From NCBI RefSeq assembly GCF_027945075.1, contig NZ_CP116034.1, positions 2,666,001-2,730,000 on the forward strand: a stretch of DNA of 64,000 nucleotides, given 5' to 3'. A program made the translations under genes and the position numbers. Of the stretch, positions 24,610 through 32,484 are shown one piece after another. Position 1 is the stretch's first letter. Every line of letters starts with the position of its first letter. The notes beneath the pieces are model-generated. The model ran no database searches. It was given only the letters and a program-made list of their open reading frames with translations, and was not told the origin of the DNA. This DNA comes from Chryseobacterium sp. CY350 (lineage in GTDB: Bacteria; Bacteroidota; Bacteroidia; Flavobacteriales; Weeksellaceae).

Positions 24610-25680
24610 TCAAGTAATTCTTCTAAAATCCTTTGAATACGGAGAATAAGATCCATAAACCTCATCAAAATTTACATCAATATTTTCTATTTTAAATTCC
24701 TCATCCAATTGATCTAGACAAGTCACAACCAGATTTTTCTTGTTGGCAACAACATAAGCTTCATCCAATTTAAGAGCATAATTTAATAAGTCATAATCTA
24801 AATTTCCAAAGCGAAGATCCTTTTGATATTCATTAAAAATACAGGTTTCCTCTTCATTGTTTTTTAAAGCCAACTCCTTTTCATTACTCATCCATCCGCT
24901 TCCGTGACGGGTTGAATAAGATCTTGTGACGTAAAACATTTCTATATTTTCAATCTTCAACAATTTACAAACTTCGTACGCATTTTTTGAAGTGGTATTC
25001 GCAAAAGTCACGTTCGGGAAAACACCATGATCCATATCCAATAAAATGCCCTGACTTCCTTCAAAAATAAGATGGTTAAAGGAATTCAGATAAGAGTAAC
25101 CTTCAATTTTCCAATCAATATTATCGATGGCTTCTAAAAAATCCTGTAAAGCATTTTGAATCTCCTCTCCTTCTTCAAAACCGTAATAATTTGCGATTCC
25201 TTTTAATTTTTCTATCAACATTGGTCTTGGAGCAATCAAATCAGTGGCAAATAACTTAAACGGACTTTCATTTCTTTTCATCGTTGCTCCGACTCCTTTT
25301 CCGCAGGTTCCGTGTTCTAAGTTTCTGACATTTTTTCTGTTGCTGAAAACATCAAAAGGAGTAGTTACTTTTGCCAATGGGTGAATATGAAGTTCAATAC
25401 TTCCGTTTTTCTGTTTTAATTCTTCGCTTTCGTTAAATAAAAAAGTCGGGTGAATCGTACAGTGCTCCGTAAAATAAGAAGGCAAACCCCGCAGTGCTCC
25501 GCTTGCAAAACTTGAATGAATGTGCTTTCTGTCATCCATCATCACGGTATGCGCCGCCTGTTGACCGCCTGAAAAACGAATAACTACAGACTCAGGATTT
25601 TGCTGAGCCAGAAAATCTGTAGTGATACCTTTTCCTTCATCACCAAAACCTAAGCCTATAATTATTTGTGCTGTTTTCAT
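24610..25680 (-). CDS. Adenylosuccinate synthetase family paralogue (short form)
   Basis: A 356-residue PurA-fold protein, about 70 residues shorter than housekeeping PurA (about 425-430). The IMP/GTP loop GLGFGDEGKGITTDF (catalytic Asp about 14), SGGQQAAHTV (His about 42), GTCGKGVGATMKR near 125-137, FEGSQGILLD near 207-216 and TRSYSTRHGSGWM near 252-264 are all recognisable. The C-terminal GTP-base region (usually KLD...GWG) is shortened and altered, so a changed nucleotide or amino-acid substrate is possible, as in phage PurZ. The location in an NAD/ADP-ribose regulon argues against simple purine synthesis. It is 3 bp downstream of the VWA gene. Confidence 0.85.
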   Translation of the reverse strand: MKTAQIIIGLGFGDEGKGITTDFLAQQNPESVVIRFSGGQQAAHTVMMDDRKHIHSSFASGALRGLPSYFTEHCTIHPTFLFNESEELKQKNGSIELHIHPLAKVTTPFDVFSNRKNVRNLEHGTCGKGVGATMKRNESPFKLFATDLIAPRPMLIEKLKGIANYYGFEEGEEIQNALQDFLEAIDNIDWKIEGYSYLNSFNHLIFEGSQGILLDMDHGVFPNVTFANTTSKNAYEVCKLLKIENIEMFYVTRSYSTRHGSGWMSNEKELALKNNEEETCIFNEYQKDLRFGNLDYDLLNYALKLDEAYVVANKKNLVVTCLDQLDEEFKIENIDVNFDEVYGSYSPYSKDFRRIT

Positions 25681-25683
25681 TTT

Positions 25684-26538
25684 TTAAAACATTTGAATAT
25701 TATTAAATCCACCTAAATCTTTAGTTTTGAAATGATCTTCACTAAATGTGCTGCAAACGACTTCTTTAATCACTTTCGGAACATCTCTGTAATCTTCGAT
25801 GGATAAACAGTTCTGTCCTAACAAATCCTTCCAGCCTTTATCTGCATTCACCGCCTGTCCGGAATGCAAAACGCTGATGTGGAAAACTTCATATCTCTTT
25901 TTAGCTTCTTCCAACAATTCTGTATGCTTAAAGCTCTGTTGTCCGCTTCCCATTATTTCTCTGATGGCTGAAGCAGGAAGTGTTTTCAGGCATGGTTCAT
26001 CTCCTACTGTGAACAACAATCCTTTTTGATTTCTCTTTTCAAAAGCATCCGTTCTGGTGTGAAAAGCGGCAAAATACCAAGCCAGTAAATAACTTTCTCC
26101 GGCATTTCCTCCACCTCCTGATTCAATATACGTTCTTGTCAGCCACATATCCAGTTCTTCATCTCCTGATTCAAACTGACCGACTTGCAAAGGATAACCG
26201 TCACATTCATGATCTCCAATTCCTAAGAACAAAAGTGCGGGATCGGGAACTCCACCCTGGATAATTCCGCCCATTAGTTTTGGCAGGCCTTCTTTTATTA
26301 ATTCGTGAGGAATATGTCCCATACTTCCGGTGACATCCAGTCCTAAAATGATCGGAACAGAATTCGGATGAACCGCAGAATCTCTTGATTCTCTGAAAGA
26401 AATGCCTTTAGGATTCATTGATTCGTGTGCCATTCTTTTTGCATTCTGAGTGAAAATTTCACTTGCAGATTTTGATGCATAACCTTCTTTTCTTGCTCTG
26501 TCATAACGAGCGTCCATGTCATATCTTGTACTTCCCAT
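25684..26538 (-). CDS. VWA-like domain protein
   Basis: A 284-residue protein with a von Willebrand A-like fold. The MIDAS motif LGLDVTGSMG (about 65-74; DxTGS instead of DxSxS) and the later ESGGGGNAGES loop (about 139-149) are clear. The N-terminus MGSTRYDMDARYDRARKEGY is Arg/Tyr-rich and resembles proteins with repeated S/TxYDxxxR motifs. No signal peptide, so cytosolic. VWA proteins often act with AAA+ or other partners as metal-dependent scaffolds. It is sandwiched between the coiled-coil gene (2 bp gap) and the PurA-like gene (3 bp gap), a tight three-gene operon. Confidence 0.82.
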   Translation of the reverse strand: MGSTRYDMDARYDRARKEGYASKSASEIFTQNAKRMAHESMNPKGISFRESRDSAVHPNSVPIILGLDVTGSMGHIPHELIKEGLPKLMGGIIQGGVPDPALLFLGIGDHECDGYPLQVGQFESGDEELDMWLTRTYIESGGGGNAGESYLLAWYFAAFHTRTDAFEKRNQKGLLFTVGDEPCLKTLPASAIREIMGSGQQSFKHTELLEEAKKRYEVFHISVLHSGQAVNADKGWKDLLGQNCLSIEDYRDVPKVIKEVVCSTFSEDHFKTKDLGGFNNIQMF

Positions 26539-26540
26539 AA

Positions 26541-26876
26541 CTAAAATTTTTTACCAAATAAATACTCAAATCTTTTTGTGGAAACTTCTAGCTGAATATT
26601 TAAATTTCTGATTGTTAATGATAATTCTATGTCTTTTTGAACGAATGCTTCCGGCTGAAAATCGGCAAATGTCAAACTGTTTTTGTCTAACGGACTGATG
26701 TCTATAAGACCTTCCTGTTCGCGTTCCAGTCTTTTTATTTTCAGTTCAATGTCTTCAACTCGGCGTCTGTATATCAACTCTGAATCTTCCCCGATTGTTC
26801 GGGCCCGGTCTTCTCTTATCTTATCATTATTTCTTTGTAATGATTCGATAAATCTGGGTTTTAAGTCTTCTTCCAT
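26541..26876 (-). CDS. Small coiled-coil protein
   Basis: A 111-residue, highly charged protein (MEEDLKPRFIESLQRNNDKI...). Heptad-like runs at about 45-60 (DIELKIKRLEREQEGL) and 85-105 predict a helical hairpin. No catalytic motif and no known family. First gene of the NrtR-box-controlled operon, 2 bp before the VWA gene; probably a structural partner of the VWA protein. The operator at 26891-26911 lies 14 bp before the start codon. Confidence 0.75.
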   Translation of the reverse strand: MEEDLKPRFIESLQRNNDKIREDRARTIGEDSELIYRRRVEDIELKIKRLEREQEGLIDISPLDKNSLTFADFQPEAFVQKDIELSLTIRNLNIQLEVSTKRFEYLFGKKF

Positions 26877-26890
26877 GTTTTTAAATTTTA

Positions 26891-26911
26891 TTTGCGTTCG
26901 TTTTACACTAA
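26891..26911. promoter_or_regulatory. NrtR-type operator A
   Basis: The 21-bp palindrome TTTGCGT-N7-ACACTAA lies between the predicted transcription start and the first ATG of the VWA/PurA-like operon. It matches sites at 26959, 27013 and 27999, each with exactly 7 bp between half-sites. Confidence 0.68.
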
Positions 26912-26958
26912 TTTAAAAGTGTATAAAAAACTAATAACTGATTTTAAACAAATCACAA

Positions 26959-26979
26959 ATTGCGTTATTGTTACACAAA
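26959..26979. promoter_or_regulatory. NrtR-type operator B
   Basis: The palindrome ATTGCGT-N7-ACACAAA overlaps the -7 box (26976-26983) of the operon promoter by four bases, an ideal repressor position. Confidence 0.72.
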
Positions 26980-27007
26980 TATAAGAAGGTTTGATTTTAT
27001 TAACCAA
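26976..27007 (-). promoter_or_regulatory. Promoter of the ADP-ribose cluster
   Basis: On the reverse strand TTG (27005-27007) is followed after 21 bp by TATATTTG (26976-26983), a full flavobacterial promoter. Operator B covers the -7 box, operator C (27013-27033) sits just upstream of -33, and operator A lies in the leader. It drives the three-gene operon from 26876 and perhaps the macrodomain-to-phosphatase genes beyond. Confidence 0.7.
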
Positions 27008-27012
27008 ATCTA

Positions 27013-27033
27013 TTTGTGTTTATTTTACGCTAA
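27013..27033. promoter_or_regulatory. NrtR-type operator C
   Basis: The palindrome TTTGTGT-N7-ACGCTAA lies 5 bp upstream of the promoter -33 element. Same spacing and half-sites as the other three sites. Confidence 0.68.
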
Positions 27034-27128
27034 ATACGTTAAGTAATTGATTTTCAATAATAAAATTTACTTCCTAACACATGAATCACACAATGTTTTT
27101 CACGAATGCAACAAATGATTATTTTTTA

Positions 27129-27198
27129 TTTAAGTTTTGGCTAAAGCCAATGGAGTGTTTGTTCATTAAAAAACGGGCTAAAGCCCGTTCCCATTGAT
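27129..27198. repeat. REP-like repeat, copy 2
   Basis: A 70-bp copy of the element at 24491-24559 (same order and orientation, with GGCTAAAGCC, ACGGGCTAAAGCCCGT and CCATTGAT). The compensatory change from ATGGGCT/AGCCCAT to ACGGGCT/AGCCCGT preserves the stem. It lies between nrtR and the cluster promoter. Confidence 0.8.
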
Positions 27199-27295
27199 GT
27201 CTGTAATTTGTATTTTTCTAAAATATTTGTGTTAGCTTACATTAAAATATTTGTGAAAATTATTGTAAAAATTTTGTGAGATTTGCGTTCAGACC

Positions 27296-27991
27296 TTATT
27301 TAATTTCGAAATAAAACCCTTCCTCTTCAAGCTCTTTATATTTCTCCTGATTGAAAGTAAATAATTTTCCTGGTCTGCCGCTGCCTTCTTTTTTAAATTG
27401 AGAAGTTTCGTTGAGAAGTCCGTAGCTCATGATTTTTTTTCTAAAATTTCGGCGGTCGATTTCTTTTCCGATAATCGTTTTATAGAGATTTTCCAATTCA
27501 GAAAATACAAACTCATCATTCAAAAGATTAAAACCAATCGGCTGATATTGAATTTTTGTACGAAGTCTTTTTAACGCAATGTCAATAATGATTTGATGAT
27601 CAAAAGCTAATTTAGGAAGCTCATTGACACTGAACCATTGTGCATCTTCCGCATCAGAATCTGCAAACAATTCATGGTATGAAGGATTCACAAGCCCTAA
27701 ATAAGCCACAGAAACCACTCTATTTCTTGGATCCCGCCCAACATTTCCGAAAGTATATAATTGTTCAAGAAAATCGGGCTTTATGCCGGCTTCTTCGTAC
27801 AATTCTCTTTTTACGGCATCATCCAGATTTTCATCGTCCAAAACCAAACCACCAGGTAGCGCCCAACCGCCTTTGAAAGGTTCAATATTCCTTTTTATTA
27901 AAAGAATCTGAAGATCTTTTTTGTCAAAATACCCGAAAACAACTGCATCAACGGCAACTTTTATATCCTGTAACTTTTTTGGAGAATCCAT
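27296..27991 (-). CDS. nrtR: NrtR-like Nudix transcriptional regulator
   Basis: A 231-residue protein: an N-terminal ADP-ribose-pyrophosphatase-like Nudix domain (about 10-145) and a C-terminal winged helix (about 155-231, with RNFRKKIMSYGLLNETSQF and SGRPGKLFTFN). NrtR repressors leave DNA when they bind ADP-ribose and control NAD metabolism. The Nudix box between about residues 47 and 69 is complete (G-x5-E-x7-RE-x2-EE-x-G), so residual ADP-ribose hydrolysis is possible. Operator D overlaps its own promoter, implying autoregulation. An AraR-type sugar regulator is an alternative within the family, but the neighbouring ADP-ribose genes favour NrtR. Confidence 0.88.
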   Translation of the reverse strand: MDSPKKLQDIKVAVDAVVFGYFDKKDLQILLIKRNIEPFKGGWALPGGLVLDDENLDDAVKRELYEEAGIKPDFLEQLYTFGNVGRDPRNRVVSVAYLGLVNPSYHELFADSDAEDAQWFSVNELPKLAFDHQIIIDIALKRLRTKIQYQPIGFNLLNDEFVFSELENLYKTIIGKEIDRRNFRKKIMSYGLLNETSQFKKEGSGRPGKLFTFNQEKYKELEEEGFYFEIK

Positions 27992-27998
27992 AATTTAA

Positions 27999-28019
27999 TT
28001 TGCGTTATGAGTACACAAA
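27999..28019. promoter_or_regulatory. NrtR-type operator D (autoregulation)
   Basis: The palindrome TTTGCGT-N7-ACACAAA lies 8 bp before the nrtR start and overlaps a TAATTTTG -7 box (reverse strand, 28016-28023), the same arrangement as operator B. Confidence 0.72.
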
Positions 28020-28085
28020 ATTAGCAATTACAAACCTTAATTTAAAGATTAAAATAATAATTTTTTGAATCTTATTTTTTATTAA

Positions 28086-28436
28086 ATCTTTGACGGACGA
28101 TATCAAACCAGTGAACATAAAGGAGATTTTATGTGAATGCCTTTCGAAGGAATAAGCATCACAGGTTACGACAATTCTAAAAAAAAATTCGTCAGCACTT
28201 GGATCGACAATATGTGAACCGGATTGATGAACATGGAAGGCGATTGGAATGCTGCCAAAAAATCAGTCGAATTTAAAGGAAAAATGACCGACCCATCAAG
28301 ACCCGGAAAAGACTGCAACGTGAGAGAAGTCTACACTTTTGTGGATGACACTCATCTAACCCTCGAAATGTACGGTCCTGATTCTAAAACAGGCAAAGAG
28401 TTTAAGACCATGGAAATAAAATATACCAAAAAATAA
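28086..28436 (+). pseudogene. DUF1579 family protein, degenerate
   Basis: One open frame, interrupted by two TGA codons, reads DGRYQTSEHKGDFM-stop-MPFEGISITGYDNSKKKFVSTW...NM-stop-TGLMNMEGDWNAAKKSVEFKG and ends EFKTMEIKYTKK. It matches the C-terminal two-thirds of DUF1579 proteins (small beta-barrel, unknown function). The N-terminal third is missing. Both TGA codons (28132-28134 and 28213-28215) directly follow ATG at positions where the family has Gly, so each needs only GGA to TGA. A 70-residue ORF from 28224 remains open but is unlikely to be functional. Confidence 0.78.
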
Positions 28437-28441
28437 ATAGC

Positions 28442-28468
28442 AAACCGTTTCAACTGAAACGGTTTTTT
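28442..28468 (+). terminator. Terminator after the DUF1579 pseudogene
   Basis: A perfect stem AAACCGTTTC / GAAACGGTTT with AACT loop and a run of T. It has been kept although the gene has decayed. Confidence 0.85.
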
Positions 28469-28496
28469 TGTACATTCAAAGTTATTAAAGATTTGA

Positions 28497-29261
28497 ATGA
28501 AACAATTTCTTTTGATTTTAACGGTATTCTTAATTGGTTGCAAAGAGGAAAAAACTTTTGCGGATGATATTGTTTTGAGTTTCCCGAAAGGTGAGAAAAT
28601 GAGTATCAAAGAATTTAATACTGGTAGTTTTGATTTCGGTAGTAATTTGGTTTACAAAGGATTCTCAAAAGATACTATTCAAATAAAATATTATCAAGAA
28701 ATCAACTGGATACCAGCACCTCCCGCTGTCGGTGAAAAAGAACAGTCAAGTTTTATTCTTGATCAATCACTTCTACCTTATTTTTATGAACAACTGTTTC
28801 AAGGAATCTCTTCAGAAAATGTAAAAATAACTGATGACTTAAACTTAGAAAACATTGAAATTATTGTAAAAGAAAAAGATACTATTCCTCTTTATAAATT
28901 AAGAAATGAAAAAGTAGTTAATTTTAAATCATATCCAGTTTTCATAAAAAATATTTCTGCAAAACCACTGAAAATCAATACTGATTATTTGACATATTTT
29001 AGTCCTTTCGTGAAAAACAAGGCTGATAAATGGCAAAAGGTTTTAAATACAAGATATGTAGTTAATGGATGTATCCCACCCGCACTTCCCAATTTTTTCA
29101 TTTTAGAACCTAAGGAATTATTTATCATGGCAATTCCATATTTCGAAGGAAAAGAGCAAAAAGATTTCAAAATTAAAATTGACCGAGCAACTTCAAAAAA
29201 TTATAAATCTTCTATAAACGAATACATCATCAATAATCAAAGAAGGGAAATATTAGAATAA
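28497..29261 (+). CDS. Putative lipoprotein of unknown function
   Basis: A 254-residue protein with lipoprotein signal MKQFLLILTVFLIGCKEEKT (lipobox LIGC, Cys 15), hence anchored in a membrane facing the periplasm. The mature part is AT-rich in codons and beta-rich in character (YQEINWIPAPPAVGEKEQSS, NGCIPPALPNFFILEPKELF). The last block resembles the polar edge of an Ig-like domain. No family recognised. Single-gene unit with its own terminator. Confidence 0.72.
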   Translation: MKQFLLILTVFLIGCKEEKTFADDIVLSFPKGEKMSIKEFNTGSFDFGSNLVYKGFSKDTIQIKYYQEINWIPAPPAVGEKEQSSFILDQSLLPYFYEQLFQGISSENVKITDDLNLENIEIIVKEKDTIPLYKLRNEKVVNFKSYPVFIKNISAKPLKINTDYLTYFSPFVKNKADKWQKVLNTRYVVNGCIPPALPNFFILEPKELFIMAIPYFEGKEQKDFKIKIDRATSKNYKSSINEYIINNQRREILE

Positions 29262-29263
29262 AA

Positions 29264-29290
29264 AAATCCGCGGAAAATTTCTGCGGATTT
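29264..29290. terminator. Bidirectional terminator between convergent genes
   Basis: The stem AAATCCGC / GCGGATTT with A and T runs serves the lipoprotein gene (forward) and lepA (reverse). Confidence 0.85.
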
Positions 29291-29327
29291 CACTTTTATC
29301 TTTTTGCCTTTTTACATGGCTCTTTCT

Positions 29328-31124
29328 TTAATCATTCAGCTTCAAAACAGCCATAAACGCCGATTGAGGCACTTCTACTCTACCGATCTGCTTCATTTTC
29401 TTCTTCCCTTCCTTCTGCTTTTCTAGCAATTTTCTCTTTCTCGAAATATCACCACCGTAACATTTTGCGGTAACGTCTTTTCTCAAAGCTTTGATCGTTT
29501 CTCTTGCGATAACTTTAGCTCCCAAAGCTGCCTGAACTGCGATATCAAACTGTTGTCTAGGGATCAGTTCACGAAGTTTCTCACACATCTTTTTACCTAT
29601 GTAATAAGCATTAGAATCGTGAATTAATGACGATAAAGCATCCACCATATCTCCGTTGATCAGGATGTCCATTTTTACCAATTTCGAAGCACGCATCCCA
29701 ATTGGCGAATAATCGAATGACGCATAACCTTTAGAAATAGATTTCAAACGGTCATAGAAGTCGAAAACAACCTCAGCCAATGGCATATTAAAGGTCAATT
29801 CTACCCGGTCTGCCGTTAGATAACTTTGGTTAACGATCTCTCCTCTTTTCTCGATACAAAGCGTCATTACGGATCCAACAAAGTCAGATTTTGTAATGAT
29901 GGAAGCTTTGATATAAGGCTCTTCTACTCTGTCTAAAAGATTGGGGTCAATCATTTCAGAAGGGTTATTGATTAAAATCGAAACGTCCGGCTCTCTTTTA
30001 GAATATCCTAAATATGAAACGTTGGGAACGGTCGTGATCACATCCATATTAAATTCTCTATCCAATCTTTCCTGCACGATTTCCATGTGAAGCATTCCTA
30101 AGAATCCGCAACGGAAACCAAAACCAAGCGCTGCAGAACTTTCAGGTTCGAAAACCAAAGAAGCATCATTTAATCTCAATTTTTCAAGTGAGAATCTCAA
30201 TTCTTCAAAATCTTCAGATTCGATTGGATAAATACCGGCAAAAACCATTGGCTTTACTTCTTCAAATCCGTCAATCGCAGCAGCTGCAGGATTTACGAAA
30301 GAAGTAATGGTATCTCCTACTTTTACTTCACGGGCATCTTTAATCCCGGAAATAATGTAACCTACATCCCCACATTCTACAGTTTTCTTCGGAACCTGCT
30401 TCAGTTTCAAAGTCCCTACTTCGTCTGCTCCATACTCTTTTCCAGTCGCGAAAAATTTAATCTTTTCGTTTTTAGAAATTCTACCGTTAACCACTTTAAA
30501 ATACGCTTCAATTCCTCTGAAAGGATTATAAACAGAGTCAAAAATCAAAGCCTGAAGTGGCGCATCAGGGTCTCCAACTGGTGGCGGAACTCTTTTTACA
30601 ATCTGCTCTAACAAATCGTGAACTCCTTCACCTGTTTTACCTGAAACACGAAGAACATCCTCGTATTTACAGCCGATCAGTCCCATAATTTCGTCGGTAA
30701 CTTCTTCAGGATTGGCAGACGGAAGGTCAATTTTATTTAGAATTGGAATAATTTCCAGGTCATTTTCTAATGCTAAATATAAATTACTAATCGTTTGTGC
30801 CTGAATACTTTGAGCAGCATCTACAATAAGAAGTGCACCTTCACAAGCCGCGATCGAACGGGAAACTTCGTAAGAAAAATCTACGTGTCCCGGTGTATCA
30901 ATAAGGTTTAAGATATATTTTTCGCCATTAAGCTCATAATCCATCTGGATGGCGTGAGATTTTATCGTGATCCCACGTTCTTTTTCCAAATCCATATCAT
31001 CAAGCGTCTGAGATTGTAATTCTCTCTGAGTCACCGTGTTGGTATACTCCAAAAGACGATCTGCCAAAGTAGATTTACCGTGGTCAATATGGGCGATTAT
31101 GCAAAAATTTCGTATGTTTTTCAT
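29328..31124 (-). CDS. lepA: Elongation factor 4 (LepA)
   Basis: A 598-residue translational GTPase, standard family length. It has G1 AHIDHGKST (11-19), switch [10 protein letters not shown] near 78-85, G4 NKID near 132-135, the LepA-specific C-terminal domain ([10 protein letters not shown] end) and the lysine-rich [14 protein letters not shown] region. LepA back-translocates or remodels ribosomes and helps 30S assembly and translation under stress. A TATCTTTG box (reverse, 31144-31151), 20 bp before the start, is a plausible -7 element with a very short leader. Confidence 0.98.
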   Translation of the reverse strand: MKNIRNFCIIAHIDHGKSTLADRLLEYTNTVTQRELQSQTLDDMDLEKERGITIKSHAIQMDYELNGEKYILNLIDTPGHVDFSYEVSRSIAACEGALLIVDAAQSIQAQTISNLYLALENDLEIIPILNKIDLPSANPEEVTDEIMGLIGCKYEDVLRVSGKTGEGVHDLLEQIVKRVPPPVGDPDAPLQALIFDSVYNPFRGIEAYFKVVNGRISKNEKIKFFATGKEYGADEVGTLKLKQVPKKTVECGDVGYIISGIKDAREVKVGDTITSFVNPAAAAIDGFEEVKPMVFAGIYPIESEDFEELRFSLEKLRLNDASLVFEPESSAALGFGFRCGFLGMLHMEIVQERLDREFNMDVITTVPNVSYLGYSKREPDVSILINNPSEMIDPNLLDRVEEPYIKASIITKSDFVGSVMTLCIEKRGEIVNQSYLTADRVELTFNMPLAEVVFDFYDRLKSISKGYASFDYSPIGMRASKLVKMDILINGDMVDALSSLIHDSNAYYIGKKMCEKLRELIPRQQFDIAVQAALGAKVIARETIKALRKDVTAKCYGGDISRKRKLLEKQKEGKKKMKQIGRVEVPQSAFMAVLKLND

Positions 31125-31317
31125 TTAAGAACTATGTAATTTGCAAAGATAAGAAAATGCAGGATAATTCCTCATTCTTAATGAAGTACCAAGAAAAAAT
31201 AAATTAACCTGATGGAAAACTTCTGTTTTGGAAAGCTTATTTAATTCAAAGTGCAGCTTAGATTTTTCATAAAAATTTTAGCTATCCAACACGTTTATTT
31301 ATTATTCGTTTACAAAA

Positions 31318-31346
31318 AAAAGAGAGACCAAAACAGTCTCTCTTTT
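31318..31346 (-). terminator. Terminator
   Basis: The perfect stem AAAAGAGAGAC / GTCTCTCTTTT with a 7-nt loop lies 5 bp beyond the stop of the exported 338-residue protein gene. The rest of the 31125-31351 gap shows nothing else. Confidence 0.88.
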
Positions 31347-31351
31347 CAATA

Positions 31352-32368
31352 TTATTTGTTTTTGCCAAAGTCTTCAGGTAAAATATAGTAACCCGATAAC
31401 GGGTCGAGAACAACTTCCGATCCGGGAATTCCTCTCCTCTTTTTCGCAACAGCCGAATCAATAGCAACACTTACCAATGCACCCACCAGTCCGAAAGAAG
31501 CACCGATTACCGCTGTGCCTGAAGCATCTTCAGGAAAAAGCTCTTCTCTTTTGGCTTCTATAAAAAGTTTGTTGCTGTCTCTGAAAATTTCCACATAGCC
31601 AACAGGAATTACTTTAAACGGAACCCCGTTGTGAACAAATGCGTAAAAGTTTCTAATTGCTTTTTTCTCGTCGCCCTTTACTGCTTTTGTTGCAATACCT
31701 TTACTGTTCGTTTCAATGGTAAAACCTGGTTCGGGATTATGAGTGAAAAAACTGTAATAATCTTTATAAACACCTTCTTTTAGTTCGTCTGTCTTCAAAA
31801 TTTCGAGTTTATCTCTTAGTAGCGTTTCATAATTTGAAAGTTCGCTTTCTGACAGTGGAAAATCCCATTGTCTAGCTTCAAATGATTTTTTCAGCAGATC
31901 TGAGAAAGTGAGTGTCAGCTTTTTTGAAAGACTTTGTGCCATATAAGGTGTCGTGCGCGAAGAAACGGTAGTTGCTGTATCTGTTCTATGTAGAAAATGA
32001 TACCCATCTTCTTTTTTAATAAATGTACTGGCGCGAACTGCAAGTTTTCCGACCGAGAATTTTTCTTTTTTCTCTTCACTTATTACGACATTTTCAAGAA
32101 GAAGAACCAATTCTTCATTTCCTCTTACAGGATTATACTTGAAAAACCAATTCTTCAGATCTGTCTCAGCGTTATTCTCAAAAACAATATTGACCATATC
32201 TTTATGAAACTGAACAGAACCAATATCCTTCGACGATCTTTGATCTATTACAGTGAAATTTTTATAGGTTTTTTTATTATCTTTTATTGACTTAGACAGA
32301 TCTATTGTTTCTGTTTTCTGAGCAACTATTGATATTGACGCTAAAAGAAAAAAAAGCACTTTTTTCAT
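31352..32368 (-). CDS. Exported protein of unknown function
   Basis: A 338-residue protein with a signal peptide (MKKVLFFLLASISIVAQ, cleavage near 17). The start at 32368 is chosen because an upstream in-frame ATG (32398) only adds residues before the signal. The middle part is mixed alpha/beta with several Lys-rich segments. Near the C-terminus a Gly/Ala/Val helix (GTAVIGASFGLVGALVSVAI, about 290-309) looks membrane-inserting, followed by KKRRGIPGSEVVLDPLSGYY. No family recognised. Confidence 0.75.
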   Translation of the reverse strand: MKKVLFFLLASISIVAQKTETIDLSKSIKDNKKTYKNFTVIDQRSSKDIGSVQFHKDMVNIVFENNAETDLKNWFFKYNPVRGNEELVLLLENVVISEEKKEKFSVGKLAVRASTFIKKEDGYHFLHRTDTATTVSSRTTPYMAQSLSKKLTLTFSDLLKKSFEARQWDFPLSESELSNYETLLRDKLEILKTDELKEGVYKDYYSFFTHNPEPGFTIETNSKGIATKAVKGDEKKAIRNFYAFVHNGVPFKVIPVGYVEIFRDSNKLFIEAKREELFPEDASGTAVIGASFGLVGALVSVAIDSAVAKKRRGIPGSEVVLDPLSGYYILPEDFGKNK

Positions 32369-32432
32369 GATGAAATTTTTACAAAAGTATAGATTCAATT
32401 TCTATAATTTTAAAATTTTTTCTAAAAATTAA

Positions 32433-32462
32433 ACGACCCTTACAATAAATTGCAAGGGTCGT
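32433..32462 (-). terminator. Terminator of the sigma factor operon
   Basis: The stem ACGACCCTT-CAA / TTG-AAGGGTCGT with a 4-nt loop lies 22 bp beyond the last gene of the sigma-anti-sigma-periplasmic operon. The mismatched A/C in the stem is the only flaw. Confidence 0.78.
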
Positions 32463-32484
32463 CCAACATTAAAAAAATAAACTA

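Noticed and set aside
28086..28436. UGA recoded as glycine
   Set aside because: All other genes in the window are consistent with standard stops, and the 5' end of this gene is missing; decay is simpler.
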